From positions 1 through 64,000 of the forward strand of contig JACPFR010000057.1 of assembly GCA_016182905.1 (NCBI GenBank): a stretch of 64,000 nt of DNA, read 5' to 3'. Positions 56,312-64,000 of this stretch are shown here, one piece after another; within the stretch, counting starts at the first letter, position 1; every line of letters starts with the position of its first letter. This DNA is from Elusimicrobiota bacterium (GTDB taxonomy: Bacteria > Elusimicrobiota > Elusimicrobia > UBA1565 > UBA9628). The notes below the pieces were generated by a model. That model searched no databases and was not told the DNA's origin. It worked only from the letters and a program-made list of their open reading frames with translations. Made by a program: the position numbers and the translations under genes.

Positions 56312-58214
56312 AGAACGCCTCGAGCTCGTCCAATCCGTTCAGTTTTTTGCACGGCGGCAGGGACCGCAGGAATATCTTCCCGTAGCCCTTCTTGAGCACG
56401 CGCGAGTCCAGGCACACCACCGCGCCCCGGTCGGTCCCGGTGCGGATCAGGCGGCCGAAGCCCTGGCGGAACTTCATGACGGCGCGGGGCAAGGACCAGT
56501 CCTTGAAGTAGTCCCGGCCGTTCTCCTCGAGCCAGCGCCGCCGGGCTTCTTCCAGGGCGGAGGAGACGTTCGGAAAGGGGAGCTTCACGAGCACGACGCA
56601 GGACAGCGCCTCCCCGGGCACGTCGATGCCCTGCCAGAAGGTGTCCACGCCGAGGAGCACCGCGTCACCGGCGCTCTCGAACTCGCGCACGAGCGCCTCG
56701 TGGCCCGAGGCGCCCTGCGCCCACACCGGGCGGTCGGCGATCTTCTTGCGCAGAAGGCCGTGGACCCGCTTGAGGAGCTTCCAGCTGGAAAACAGGAGAA
56801 AGACGCCGCCCGGCACGCGCGCGACGATGTCGGCGCAGGCCTGGGTGATCGCGGCGGCGTGGGCCTCCTCGTCCTTGGGGTCGGGGATGCCCTCGACGGC
56901 CCAGAACGCGGCCTGCGTGGAGTAGTCGTACGGCGAGTCGAGGACGAGCTCGCGCGCCTCGGGCAGGCCGACGCGCGCCTTGAAGTCCTTCAGGCCGTCG
57001 CCGGTGGACAAGGTCGCCGAGGTCAGGACGGCGGGGATGCCGCGGGAGAACAGGCCCTCGGCCAGGCGCCGGCCCACGTCGAGCGGGGCGGCGCGCAGCT
57101 CCGGGCCCGTGCGCGGCCAGGCCACCCAGCGCGCGGTCGCCGACGAGTCGGGCTTGAGCACGGCCATCAGGTCGTGGCCGAACTGCGCCACGCGCGCGTG
57201 GAGCATGCGCATCTCGGTCTCGTCGGCGCGGCCCTCGGCGGCGGCCGCGGCCTCGGCGAGCGCCTTGTCGAGGGCGAGCAGCTCGGGCGGCGGCGCGTCG
57301 GGCGTGCGCTCGAGAAGCTTGCCCTGGTTCTCCTCGTCGGGGGCGGTCAGGCCGCTGCCGCGGGCGAGGTCCTCTAAAAAGCGGCCGAGGCCCGCGGCCG
57401 CCTCGTCGGCGAGGGCCGACAGGGACTCGTCCGCGTAGAGCTTGGCCGCGACGCGCACCTCCTCGGTCAAGGCCACCGCCCGGCCGAGGCCCGCCGCCAC
57501 GCCGTAGCGCGCGGACGCGGCGTCCTCGAGGTTGTGCGCCTCGTCGAGGATCATCGCGTCGGACGGGGGCAGGCGCGCGCCCGACAGCAGGAGGGCGTGG
57601 TTGACGACGAGTATGTGCGCCCGGTCGGCGCGCTCGCGGTCCCGCCGCCACAGGCAGCGGTCCCAGTACGGGCCGCCCGGCCCCATGCAGACGTCGGTGT
57701 CGCGCGCCACGCGATCCCAGATGTTCTGCGGGATCAGCTCGGGGAGGTTGGAGCGGTGGCCCGACTGCGCGTCGCGGGTCCAGGCGTCGAGCCGCTCGAT
57801 GATTTCTTTGCCGGTCTCGGAGACGGAGTCCGGTCTGGCGCGAAGTCTGGCAAGCCGTTGGACGCAAAGGTAATTGTCGGCCCCCATGAGCATGGCGTAT
57901 CTCAAGGGCAATCCCAGCGCCTCCAGCGCCCGCGCCGCCGTGGGCAGCTCGTGATTCAAAAGCTGTTCCTGCAAGGCTCGCGTATGCGTGGACACGATCA
58001 CGCGCCGGTCGCGCGTCGCCGCCCATAAGGCCGCCGGAAGGAGATACGCGAGGCTCTTTCCGACCCCGGTGCCCGCCTCCACGACGAGGTCCCCGCCGCG
58101 CTCGAGGGACTGCCACACCGCTCCGGCCATGGCCTCCTGCGGCGGACGGGGCTCGTAGCCGGAGCGCGCGCGCGCCAATGCGCCTTCAGGGCCGAACAGC
58201 GCGGCGAGATCCAT
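56289..58214 (-). CDS. dinG: DinG/XPD-type ATP-dependent helicase with incomplete Fe-S ligand set
   Basis: This is a 641-residue superfamily 2 helicase. Walker A is GTGVGKS (residues ~48-54), the DEAH box is ILDEAHNLEDAA, and helicase motif VI is QGFGRLIRTGTDRG. In the Fe-S region C117 (NYLC), C176 (DTDVC) and C187 (WDRC) are present, but the position 5 residues after C176 is Gly181. E. coli DinG has cysteines at 120, 194, 199 and 205 with identical 5/11 spacing. One of four cluster ligands is therefore missing. The ATG at 58214 lies 5 bases after a TACAAT box. DinG-type enzymes unwind R-loops and DNA with 5' tails. Confidence 0.92.
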   Translation of the reverse strand: MDLAALFGPEGALARARSGYEPRPPQEAMAGAVWQSLERGGDLVVEAGTGVGKSLAYLLPAALWAATRDRRVIVSTHTRALQEQLLNHELPTAARALEALGLPLRYAMLMGADNYLCVQRLARLRARPDSVSETGKEIIERLDAWTRDAQSGHRSNLPELIPQNIWDRVARDTDVCMGPGGPYWDRCLWRRDRERADRAHILVVNHALLLSGARLPPSDAMILDEAHNLEDAASARYGVAAGLGRAVALTEEVRVAAKLYADESLSALADEAAAGLGRFLEDLARGSGLTAPDEENQGKLLERTPDAPPPELLALDKALAEAAAAAEGRADETEMRMLHARVAQFGHDLMAVLKPDSSATARWVAWPRTGPELRAAPLDVGRRLAEGLFSRGIPAVLTSATLSTGDGLKDFKARVGLPEARELVLDSPYDYSTQAAFWAVEGIPDPKDEEAHAAAITQACADIVARVPGGVFLLFSSWKLLKRVHGLLRKKIADRPVWAQGASGHEALVREFESAGDAVLLGVDTFWQGIDVPGEALSCVVLVKLPFPNVSSALEEARRRWLEENGRDYFKDWSLPRAVMKFRQGFGRLIRTGTDRGAVVCLDSRVLKKGYGKIFLRSLPPCKKLNGLDELEAFFKPAVGA

Positions 58215-58219
58215 GCGAC

Positions 58220-58225
58220 ATTGTA
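58220..58225 (-). promoter_or_regulatory. -10 box of the dinG gene, leaderless arrangement
   Basis: TACAAT on the minus strand ends 5 bases before the ATG at 58214. There is no Shine-Dalgarno. Confidence 0.5.
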
Positions 58226-58253
58226 GTATTTCGCGGATGACCGGCCGTTCACC

Positions 58254-58275
58254 CGGCTGTTTCCGGAAGCAGCCG
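58254..58275. repeat. CGGCTGTTTCC/GGAAGCAGCCG palindrome 3' of the giant gene
   Basis: 11-base arms with one mismatch (a G-U pair in RNA) and no loop, 3 bases beyond the stop codon at 58279. It is the fourth member of the 3'-end palindrome family and has no U-tract. Confidence 0.65.
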
Positions 58276-58278
58276 CGG

Positions 58279-61200
58279 CTAAAGCGCCGCGAGGCGGCGG
58301 ACGAGGGGGGACTCGCCGGGCATGTTCGGGACGAGGCTGCGGACCGCCTCCTCGGCGGCGCGGCGCGCGGCGAGGGCGGCGGACAGCGAGGCCTGAGCGG
58401 CGGCGAGCTCGGCGTCGAAGCCGTCGGCCTTCGCCTCGGGGCGGGCCTCGAGCCTCTTGAGCTCCTCCTCATACAAACGGAGACGAGTCTCTTGGCCTTC
58501 CGCGCCGAGCGTCAGAAGATAATCCATCACGACCCGGTCCGTCGCGGCGCGGCGGGGATCGGCGGAGAGCGTGCCGCCGTTCTCTCCGGCGCCGAGGCCG
58601 AGCTCGCCGAGCGCGGCGAGGAAGGCGGCGCGGCCGGTCTCGGCGCGGGTGTAGGCCTCGGCGTAATTGCCGGCGCGGCCGCGCACGGTCTCGAGCGTCT
58701 CGCGGCGCGCGCCGCCGCGGAAGGCGGAGAGGGCCGCGGCGCGGGAGGCCTCGCGCTCCTCCTGGGCCCATCGAGTCTCGCGCATCAGGGCGCCGGAGCC
58801 GAAGATGAGGTTCAGGCGGCCGTCCACCGTGCTCGGGTCCTTGGAGTGCTCGCCCTCGCCGGGGTTGAGCGCGCCGTCGTTGTCGACGACGGCGGGGAAC
58901 TGGCTCGGGTCGAAGTAGCGCTGGACCGGGTCGGGGAGCAGGCCGAGGACGTCGATGGCGTGGAGCAAGGTCCCGCCGGGGCCGCGGCGGACGGCGGCCC
59001 CGCCCTCGCCGCGCCGCGCGTAAGCGCCGCCGAGGTAGCCGTGCTGGTTCGGGTCGCGGCCGGTCAGCAGCTCGATCGGGATCTGCACGACGCCGCGCGG
59101 CAGCTCGAAGAGGAGGTCGGGCCACTGCCCGGGGGAGTAGGCCCAGTGCCGGGCCGCGGAGGCGGCGCGGCGCGCCGACTCGAGGCGGGCCGCCTCGAGC
59201 TCGCGGCCGAGCGTCACGGAGAAGCCGGTCTCGGGATCGATCCAGCGCTTGGGCTTGGCCGTCGGGGCGTATTCCACGTCCGTGTCCTTCCAGACGCGGC
59301 CCGAGGCGTCCTCGACCCACCAGCCGCCGGCCTTCCGGGACAAGGACTCCTTGTCGTCGAAGACGCGGCGCACGCGGCCCTGCGCGTCGGTCTCGAGCGC
59401 CAGCGGGGCCTCGCCGAGCCAGCGCGCGGCGACGCCGCCCAGGGAAACGGTCTTCGAGCCGAAGCGGACGGCGACCACGGTCCCGTCCTCGCTCAGGCCG
59501 ACGGAGAGGCCGGCGGTCTCGTGGAAGGTCCACGCGTGCGCGGGATCCTTCGGATCGCGGGCGCCGGCGGCGGCCTTCTCGAGCTCGGCCTCGTCGAGGT
59601 ACACGGCGGCGACCTCGCCGCTCTCGTCGAGGGCGAAGCCCCACGACGAGAGCTTGAGCTTGAGCCAGCCGGCGCGGCGCGCGGCGAGCGCCTGCGCCCT
59701 CGCCTCGGCGGCCAGCGCGAGCAGGCCTGCGCGGCCGAGCTCGGCGCGGCGGTAGGAGGCGGAGGCGCCCGACGACTCCAGGGCCTCGAGCGAGGGGAAG
59801 GCCGCGGCGTCGGGAGCCGGCCCGTCGACGCGCACGAGCGCGATCAGGTCGGAGGGAGCGCGCAGGCGCGCGGCGGGAACGGGGACGGCCTTGCGCAGGC
59901 CGGTGCGCGGGTCGGGGCGGGACTCGAACCACAGGACGCGGCCCTCGCCCTCGAGACGGCGCAGGTCGCCCAAGGTCAAAGACGCGCCGGCGGCGCCGCC
60001 GTCGAGCACGACCTCGGCGGAGGCCAAAGCGCGGTCGAGGGCGGCGCGGCGGGCGGCCTCGTCCCGGCGCGCGCGGACCTGGGCCAGGCGCTCGCGCGCG
60101 GCGTCGTCGCCCTCGACGACCTCGGACCAGCCCACGGCGAGGGCCTCGTCGGCGGCCGCCGGCGCGCGTCCGACCCAGCGCTCGGGCGAGACGAAGCGGC
60201 GGCCGGCGAGGTCGCTGACGCGGCCGGCCGTCTCCAGGCGACGGACCTCGGCCGGGGAGGACCACGTCACGCCGTCCTTGCTCCGCAGGGCGACGAGGGC
60301 GGGGAGGGGATCGGCGCGGCCGGTCCAGCGCGCCTTCATGCCGCGCAGGAAGGCGAGGTTCTCCGACGCGGGGCCGATCTCGCGGATCTCCGACGGGTCG
60401 AAGCGCAGGGCGAGCAGGCGGGACTCGCCGAGCGAGATCGCCGCCTCGAGGGTCAGAAGTCCGCGGCCGTACTGCAGGCGGCCGCGGCGGCGCGCGAGGC
60501 TCGCTCGCACGCCGAACAGGCCGTCGAGGGAGCGCGTCCAGGCCGCGTCGGCGGCCGTCTCGGGCAGATCGAGGACGCGGGCGAGCTCCGCGTCGAAGGC
60601 GTCGAGCGCCGAGACGTAGGCGTCGAGCGCCTTGTCCTTGAGCAGATGGTCGGTCGGCGAGGCGGAGCGCGACAGCCACGCCGCCTGGGCCTCGCGGCGG
60701 AGCTTGGCGACGGACGCGTCGAGCTCGATGAGGCGGCGCACGGGCTTGTCGAGGGCGGGCGGAGCCTTGACGGCGGACCAGTAGACGAGGGAGAGCTCGG
60801 CGCCGACCGCGCCCTCGGCCGCGAGCACCGAGCCCTCCGCCTCGGCGGCGGCGCCGGCCTCCTGGCGGAGGAAGCCCATCAGGCCGGTCCACGAGGAGGC
60901 GCGCGAGGGATCGCCCGCCTGGAGCTCGGACAGGATGCGCTCCAAGGTCCCCTCGATGAGGCGGCGGCGGCCCTGGAGGTCCACCTTCATCAAGCGGTCG
61001 AGGCGCTCGGCGGGGTCGTAGTCGTTGCTCTTGACCGCCGCCTCGTCGCGCGCGGCGACCCGGTAGCGCTCGACGAGCACGCGCAGCTCGGCGCGGATGG
61101 ACTCCGGGGCGCCGGCGAGGAGCTCGTCGTTGCGGCGCTCGAAATCGGCGTCGAGCAGGCGGTCGGCCCACCAGGCGAGCAGGCGGGCGCGGGCGGTGCG

Positions 61201-64000
61201 CTCGGCGGGCTCCAGGGGATCGCGCCCGCCGTCGGCGGCGCGGGGGCGCGCGTAGACCGCGGGGGAGACGCCGAGGGCGGACAGCTCGGCGGTCAGGCGG
61301 GCGAAGTCCTCGGCCAGCGCCTGCGTGCCGGCGACGAACTCGAACTGCGCGCGGGAGGTCTCGGCCTGGGCGTCGGCGATCTCGGAGACGGGGGAGAGCT
61401 TGAGGCGCACGCGCTCGACGGCGCCGAGGAGGTCGCGGCGGGCGGCGAGCTCGCGCAGGCGCAGGGCCGCGACGAGCCTCGTCTTCTCGGCCACCGAGGC
61501 CATCAGCGTATGAAGGAGGAGAGAGAGGCTCTGCAGGCGCGAGGAGTCCTCGAGCTCGCGGCGCAGCGCGTCGTCGATGACCTCGACGAGACCGGCGCGC
61601 ACGCGCTCGGGGTCCGGCGCCTCGAGGAAGGCGCCCTGCACCCACGTGCCGCGGAACAGGCCGACGGCGGCCAGCGGGGTGAAGCCGCGGGAGCTCATCT
61701 TCTCGGCGAGCAGGTCGGCGCGCAGCTGAGGCAGGCGGTCGCGCCCGGCGAGCTCCTCGGGCAGGCCCTGCGTGAACAAGGTCTTCTTGAGGAGGTCGAG
61801 GTCGAACGCCTCCGCCTCGGCGACCTCGCGGGCCGCGGCGGCCGCGAGGTCGCCGTCGGAGTGGGCCGGAAGCAGGGCCAGCAGCGCCTCGGGGGGAGTG
61901 CCGGGCGGAAGATGGAGGAAGGCGGCGGTCTCGGCCAGGTCGCGGGCGACGCGGGCGCGCGCCGCCTCTCCGATGCCCACGCCCTCGGACCAGCGCATCA
62001 GCGCCGCGTCGAAGCGCAGGCGGGCGAGCGCCATGTCGGCGCGGGCGCGGGCGGCGGCGGCCCCGGAGCGGCGGACCTCGTCGGCGCGCTCCTCGCGGAG
62101 CTTGGCCAGCGCCAGCATCGCCTCGGGCGGCGTGGACGGGCTGCGCAGGCGCGCCTCGAGCCAGCCTTCGATGAAGCTCCGGCCGACGGGCTCCCCGCCC
62201 AAAGTCTGGCGGTGGTCGTAGAAGCGGATCGAGCCCATCGCGTCGAGCGGAGGGCCCGCCTCGAGCGCGCCCAGGTCGCGAGCGTCGAACTTCGGCGGCC
62301 CCTGGCGCAGCGCCGCCTCCCGGAGACGGTCCTGGAGCTCGGCGTACGAGCCCGGGACCGTCGCGGCCTCCTCGGCCTTGGCGCCGCCCCAGACGGCGAT
62401 CTGCGCGCGGACCATCGCCTCCTGGCGCTCGAGCGCGAGGGCCCGCACGCGGGACGCGGCGTCGGCGCGGCCGGCGAGCGCGGCGCGCGCGGCGCGGACG
62501 CGGGACAGCTCGGAGGACAGGGAGGAGCGCATCGCGGGCAGGGCCTCGTCGAAGGCCTCGAGGGCGCGCTCGGCGGCCAAGGTCCGCTCGCGGGCGATGG
62601 CGACGATCTCGGGAGAGGGCAGGCCGTCGCCGGACAGCGCCGCGATCAGGCGGCCGAGCGAGCGGCCGACCATCGAGATCGGGTCGAGGCGCAGGCGGTC
62701 CACGCGCAGCCCCTTGTCCACCGCGGCCTCGACCGCGCGGGCGATCTTCAGCCGCGACTCGAGCGCGTCGCGCGACGCGGCGGCGGGGTTCAGGGCGGCG
62801 GAGCGGGCGGCGAGCGAGGCCAAAGCGGACTCCGCGTCCACCGTGAGCAGCAGGCGCGAGTCGAGCGGGCGGCCGAGCAGGTGGTTGGCGGCGACCTGCG
62901 ATTCGCGCAGGCGTGAAACGAGATCGGTCAGCTCGGCCCGGGCGGCCCTCAACCTCTCCGCGGCCCCCGGAGTGCCGTCCAGGGCGACCTCGAGGGCGGG
63001 GATCAGCTCGCTCTCGTAGAGCGCGATCTGCTTCGCGGCGAACGAGGCCTCGAGCAGCGCCCGCGTGAGGTTGAGCGCCATGTCGGCCGCGGCCTTGTCC
63101 TGAAGGCGCGTGTACATGTCCGCCTCGGCGCCGCGCCGGCCCGCGTCGAGCTGGCGCAATTCCTCAGGGGCCATATCGACGCCGACGACGGGGAGCACCG
63201 CCAGGCCCGTGAGGCCGAAGGCCGGGATCAGCGCGACGCCGGCCGCCGTGACGTTCGCGCCCACGGACAGGTCCACGTCCACCTTGCGGATGCGACGGTC
63301 CGACGCCTCAAGGAGCTCCCGCGCGGCCTGCGAGCGGCGCGCGAGCGCCTCCCACGACGCCGACTGCGCGACCGCCTGGTCGTAGGCGGCGTTCATGTCC
63401 TTGGGCTCGGCGCGCGTCTCGCCCCGCGGGCTCTCCGACTCCTGGGCGGCGTCGAGCGAGGACCAGGCGTCGTACAGGGACCCCTCGATGCCGCAGGTCA
63501 GCGCGTCGGTCGCGGCGTCGAGCCAGCGGCGCGCGCGGGCGCGAAGCTCCGGCGCGCCGATCAAAGCGTTGCGGTACAGGCGGATGCCGTCGGAGAGCTC
63601 CCGGCGCGCGTCGGAGGCCGCGTCCTCGGCGCCGCGGGCGCGCTCGAGCCAGCCGCGCGCGGCGATCTTCTCCGACTTCGCGCGCAGGCGGGTGGATTTC
63701 ATGCGCGCGGCCATCTCGAGTATGGCCGCCTGGGACTGCAAAGTGAAGGCGGCGTCGACCTTGCCCTTGGTCGGGTCGTAGATGGGCAGGCGCACGGTCA
63801 CCGCGACGCCGAGGGCCTGGCTCGACATCAGGTCCGGGAGCTGGGCGCCGACGCCGATGGTGAACTTCTCGATCCAGGGGACCCAGTCGAGCACCGCGAA
63901 GGAGGCCTCGGGCACTTTCATCGAAGTGCGCGCGCGGGAGAACAGCGCGCCGAGCCGGCCCGGGGAGGCCAGCGCGCGCGAGACGAGGCGCAGGACGCGG
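58279..64000 (-). CDS. Giant TolC-like coiled-coil exported protein (5' end beyond window)
   Basis: At least 1906 codons are open. The frame runs through the right edge with no stop, and the ATG at 63921 is internal, so the gene is 5'-truncated by the window. Much of it is long Ala/Arg/Glu/Leu helical hairpins of the outer-membrane efflux (TolC/OEP) type. An example is the segment with ALGVAVTVRLPIYDPTKGKVDAAF followed by long helices, then NVTAAGVALIPAFGLTG and LLEASFAAKQIALYESELIPALEVAL. Several OEP-like units appear in series. The C-terminal third contains beta-rich stretches (GVTWSSPAEVRRL, DEDGTVVAV-like SEDGTVVAVRFG, WWVEDASGRVWKDT) between helical parts. I do not recognise a single family covering it. 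Confidence 0.8.
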   Translation of the reverse strand, partial: RVLRLVSRALASPGRLGALFSRARTSMKVPEASFAVLDWVPWIEKFTIGVGAQLPDLMSSQALGVAVTVRLPIYDPTKGKVDAAFTLQSQAAILEMAARMKSTRLRAKSEKIAARGWLERARGAEDAASDARRELSDGIRLYRNALIGAPELRARARRWLDAATDALTCGIEGSLYDAWSSLDAAQESESPRGETRAEPKDMNAAYDQAVAQSASWEALARRSQAARELLEASDRRIRKVDVDLSVGANVTAAGVALIPAFGLTGLAVLPVVGVDMAPEELRQLDAGRRGAEADMYTRLQDKAAADMALNLTRALLEASFAAKQIALYESELIPALEVALDGTPGAAERLRAARAELTDLVSRLRESQVAANHLLGRPLDSRLLLTVDAESALASLAARSAALNPAAASRDALESRLKIARAVEAAVDKGLRVDRLRLDPISMVGRSLGRLIAALSGDGLPSPEIVAIARERTLAAERALEAFDEALPAMRSSLSSELSRVRAARAALAGRADAASRVRALALERQEAMVRAQIAVWGGAKAEEAATVPGSYAELQDRLREAALRQGPPKFDARDLGALEAGPPLDAMGSIRFYDHRQTLGGEPVGRSFIEGWLEARLRSPSTPPEAMLALAKLREERADEVRRSGAAAARARADMALARLRFDAALMRWSEGVGIGEAARARVARDLAETAAFLHLPPGTPPEALLALLPAHSDGDLAAAAAREVAEAEAFDLDLLKKTLFTQGLPEELAGRDRLPQLRADLLAEKMSSRGFTPLAAVGLFRGTWVQGAFLEAPDPERVRAGLVEVIDDALRRELEDSSRLQSLSLLLHTLMASVAEKTRLVAALRLRELAARRDLLGAVERVRLKLSPVSEIADAQAETSRAQFEFVAGTQALAEDFARLTAELSALGVSPAVYARPRAADGGRDPLEPAERTARARLLAWWADRLLDADFERRNDELLAGAPESIRAELRVLVERYRVAARDEAAVKSNDYDPAERLDRLMKVDLQGRRRLIEGTLERILSELQAGDPSRASSWTGLMGFLRQEAGAAAEAEGSVLAAEGAVGAELSLVYWSAVKAPPALDKPVRRLIELDASVAKLRREAQAAWLSRSASPTDHLLKDKALDAYVSALDAFDAELARVLDLPETAADAAWTRSLDGLFGVRASLARRRGRLQYGRGLLTLEAAISLGESRLLALRFDPSEIREIGPASENLAFLRGMKARWTGRADPLPALVALRSKDGVTWSSPAEVRRLETAGRVSDLAGRRFVSPERWVGRAPAAADEALAVGWSEVVEGDDAARERLAQVRARRDEAARRAALDRALASAEVVLDGGAAGASLTLGDLRRLEGEGRVLWFESRPDPRTGLRKAVPVPAARLRAPSDLIALVRVDGPAPDAAAFPSLEALESSGASASYRRAELGRAGLLALAAEARAQALAARRAGWLKLKLSSWGFALDESGEVAAVYLDEAELEKAAAGARDPKDPAHAWTFHETAGLSVGLSEDGTVVAVRFGSKTVSLGGVAARWLGEAPLALETDAQGRVRRVFDDKESLSRKAGGWWVEDASGRVWKDTDVEYAPTAKPKRWIDPETGFSVTLGRELEAARLESARRAASAARHWAYSPGQWPDLLFELPRGVVQIPIELLTGRDPNQHGYLGGAYARRGEGGAAVRRGPGGTLLHAIDVLGLLPDPVQRYFDPSQFPAVVDNDGALNPGEGEHSKDPSTVDGRLNLIFGSGALMRETRWAQEEREASRAAALSAFRGGARRETLETVRGRAGNYAEAYTRAETGRAAFLAALGELGLGAGENGGTLSADPRRAATDRVVMDYLLTLGAEGQETRLRLYEEELKRLEARPEAKADGFDAELAAAQASLSAALAARRAAEEAVRSLVPNMPGESPLVRRLAAL

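Noticed and set aside
58213-62916. 1567-codon open frame on the plus strand opposite the giant TolC-like gene
   Set aside because: The translation is Gly/Arg/Glu/Ala-rich low complexity typical of the antisense of GC-rich helical genes. It has no domain, and the minus-strand frame has coherent helical and beta motifs.

Overview
The window is a GC-rich bacterial chromosome segment (64 kb) from a Gram-negative (diderm) organism. It encodes a LolA-like carrier, ExbB/ExbD/TonB-type proteins, a predicted outer-membrane barrel, a POTRA-like outer-membrane protein and a giant TolC-like coiled-coil protein. Split coaB/coaC genes, DUF2723 membrane proteins, a MoxR/BatA operon and a very large TolC-like protein would fit an uncultured lineage such as Elusimicrobiota. 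That assignment is inference from gene content only; no rRNA gene is present to test it. Genes are tightly packed with many ATGA/GTGA-type overlaps. Several transcription units have a -10 box only 5-8 bases before the start codon and no Shine-Dalgarno, which suggests leaderless mRNAs.

Layout. (1) 1-9.3 kb, minus strand: a secreted-protein locus. A 1575-residue surface protein with eight ~155-residue repeats is coupled to two tandem O-antigen-ligase/Wzy_C-type membrane proteins and ends at a strong terminator. Two small secreted paralogues follow and share a domain with the C-terminus of the large protein. (2) 9.4-19.4 kb, minus strand: a housekeeping string gmk-rpoZ-coaC-coaB-udg-methyltransferase-priA-tyrS-fecR-icmA-response regulator. 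The mutase carries isobutyryl-CoA mutase specificity residues. (3) 19.6-34.1 kb, plus strand: alcohol dehydrogenase, DUF3467, cinA, PAS histidine kinase, rpsO-pnp, accB, peroxiredoxin, and the envelope/division run ftsK-lolA-rodZ-pgsA-pgpA-POTRA protein-NUDIX.

(4) 34.2-46.4 kb, minus strand: a seven-gene overlapping operon of a secreted or periplasmic protein, MoxR, DUF58, a BatA-DUF4159 fusion, a glutamine-amidotransferase-like membrane protein and two DUF2723/TPR membrane proteins. (5) 46.4-49.8 kb, minus strand: a caspase-like lipoprotein overlapping a ceramidase-like membrane hydrolase, then a quinone oxidoreductase. (6) 49.8-51.9 kb, plus strand: exbB-exbD-tonB plus a small membrane protein. 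(7) 51.9-58.2 kb: GAF histidine kinase, small basic protein, MgtE-like transporter, tRNA-Ser(GCU), an outer-membrane barrel divergent from an Mpo1-like protein, and a DinG-type helicase lacking one Fe-S cysteine. (8) 58.3 kb to the window edge, minus strand: the 3' part of a giant TolC-like protein.

Dispersed non-coding structure includes two copies of an ACCACAAAGACACCAAG-type inverted-repeat element, four related CTGTTTCCGGAAACAG-like palindromes just 3' of genes, and a perfect 28-bp-arm inverted repeat abutting the priA start codon. No CRISPR array, insertion-sequence transposase, prophage or defence island is seen.
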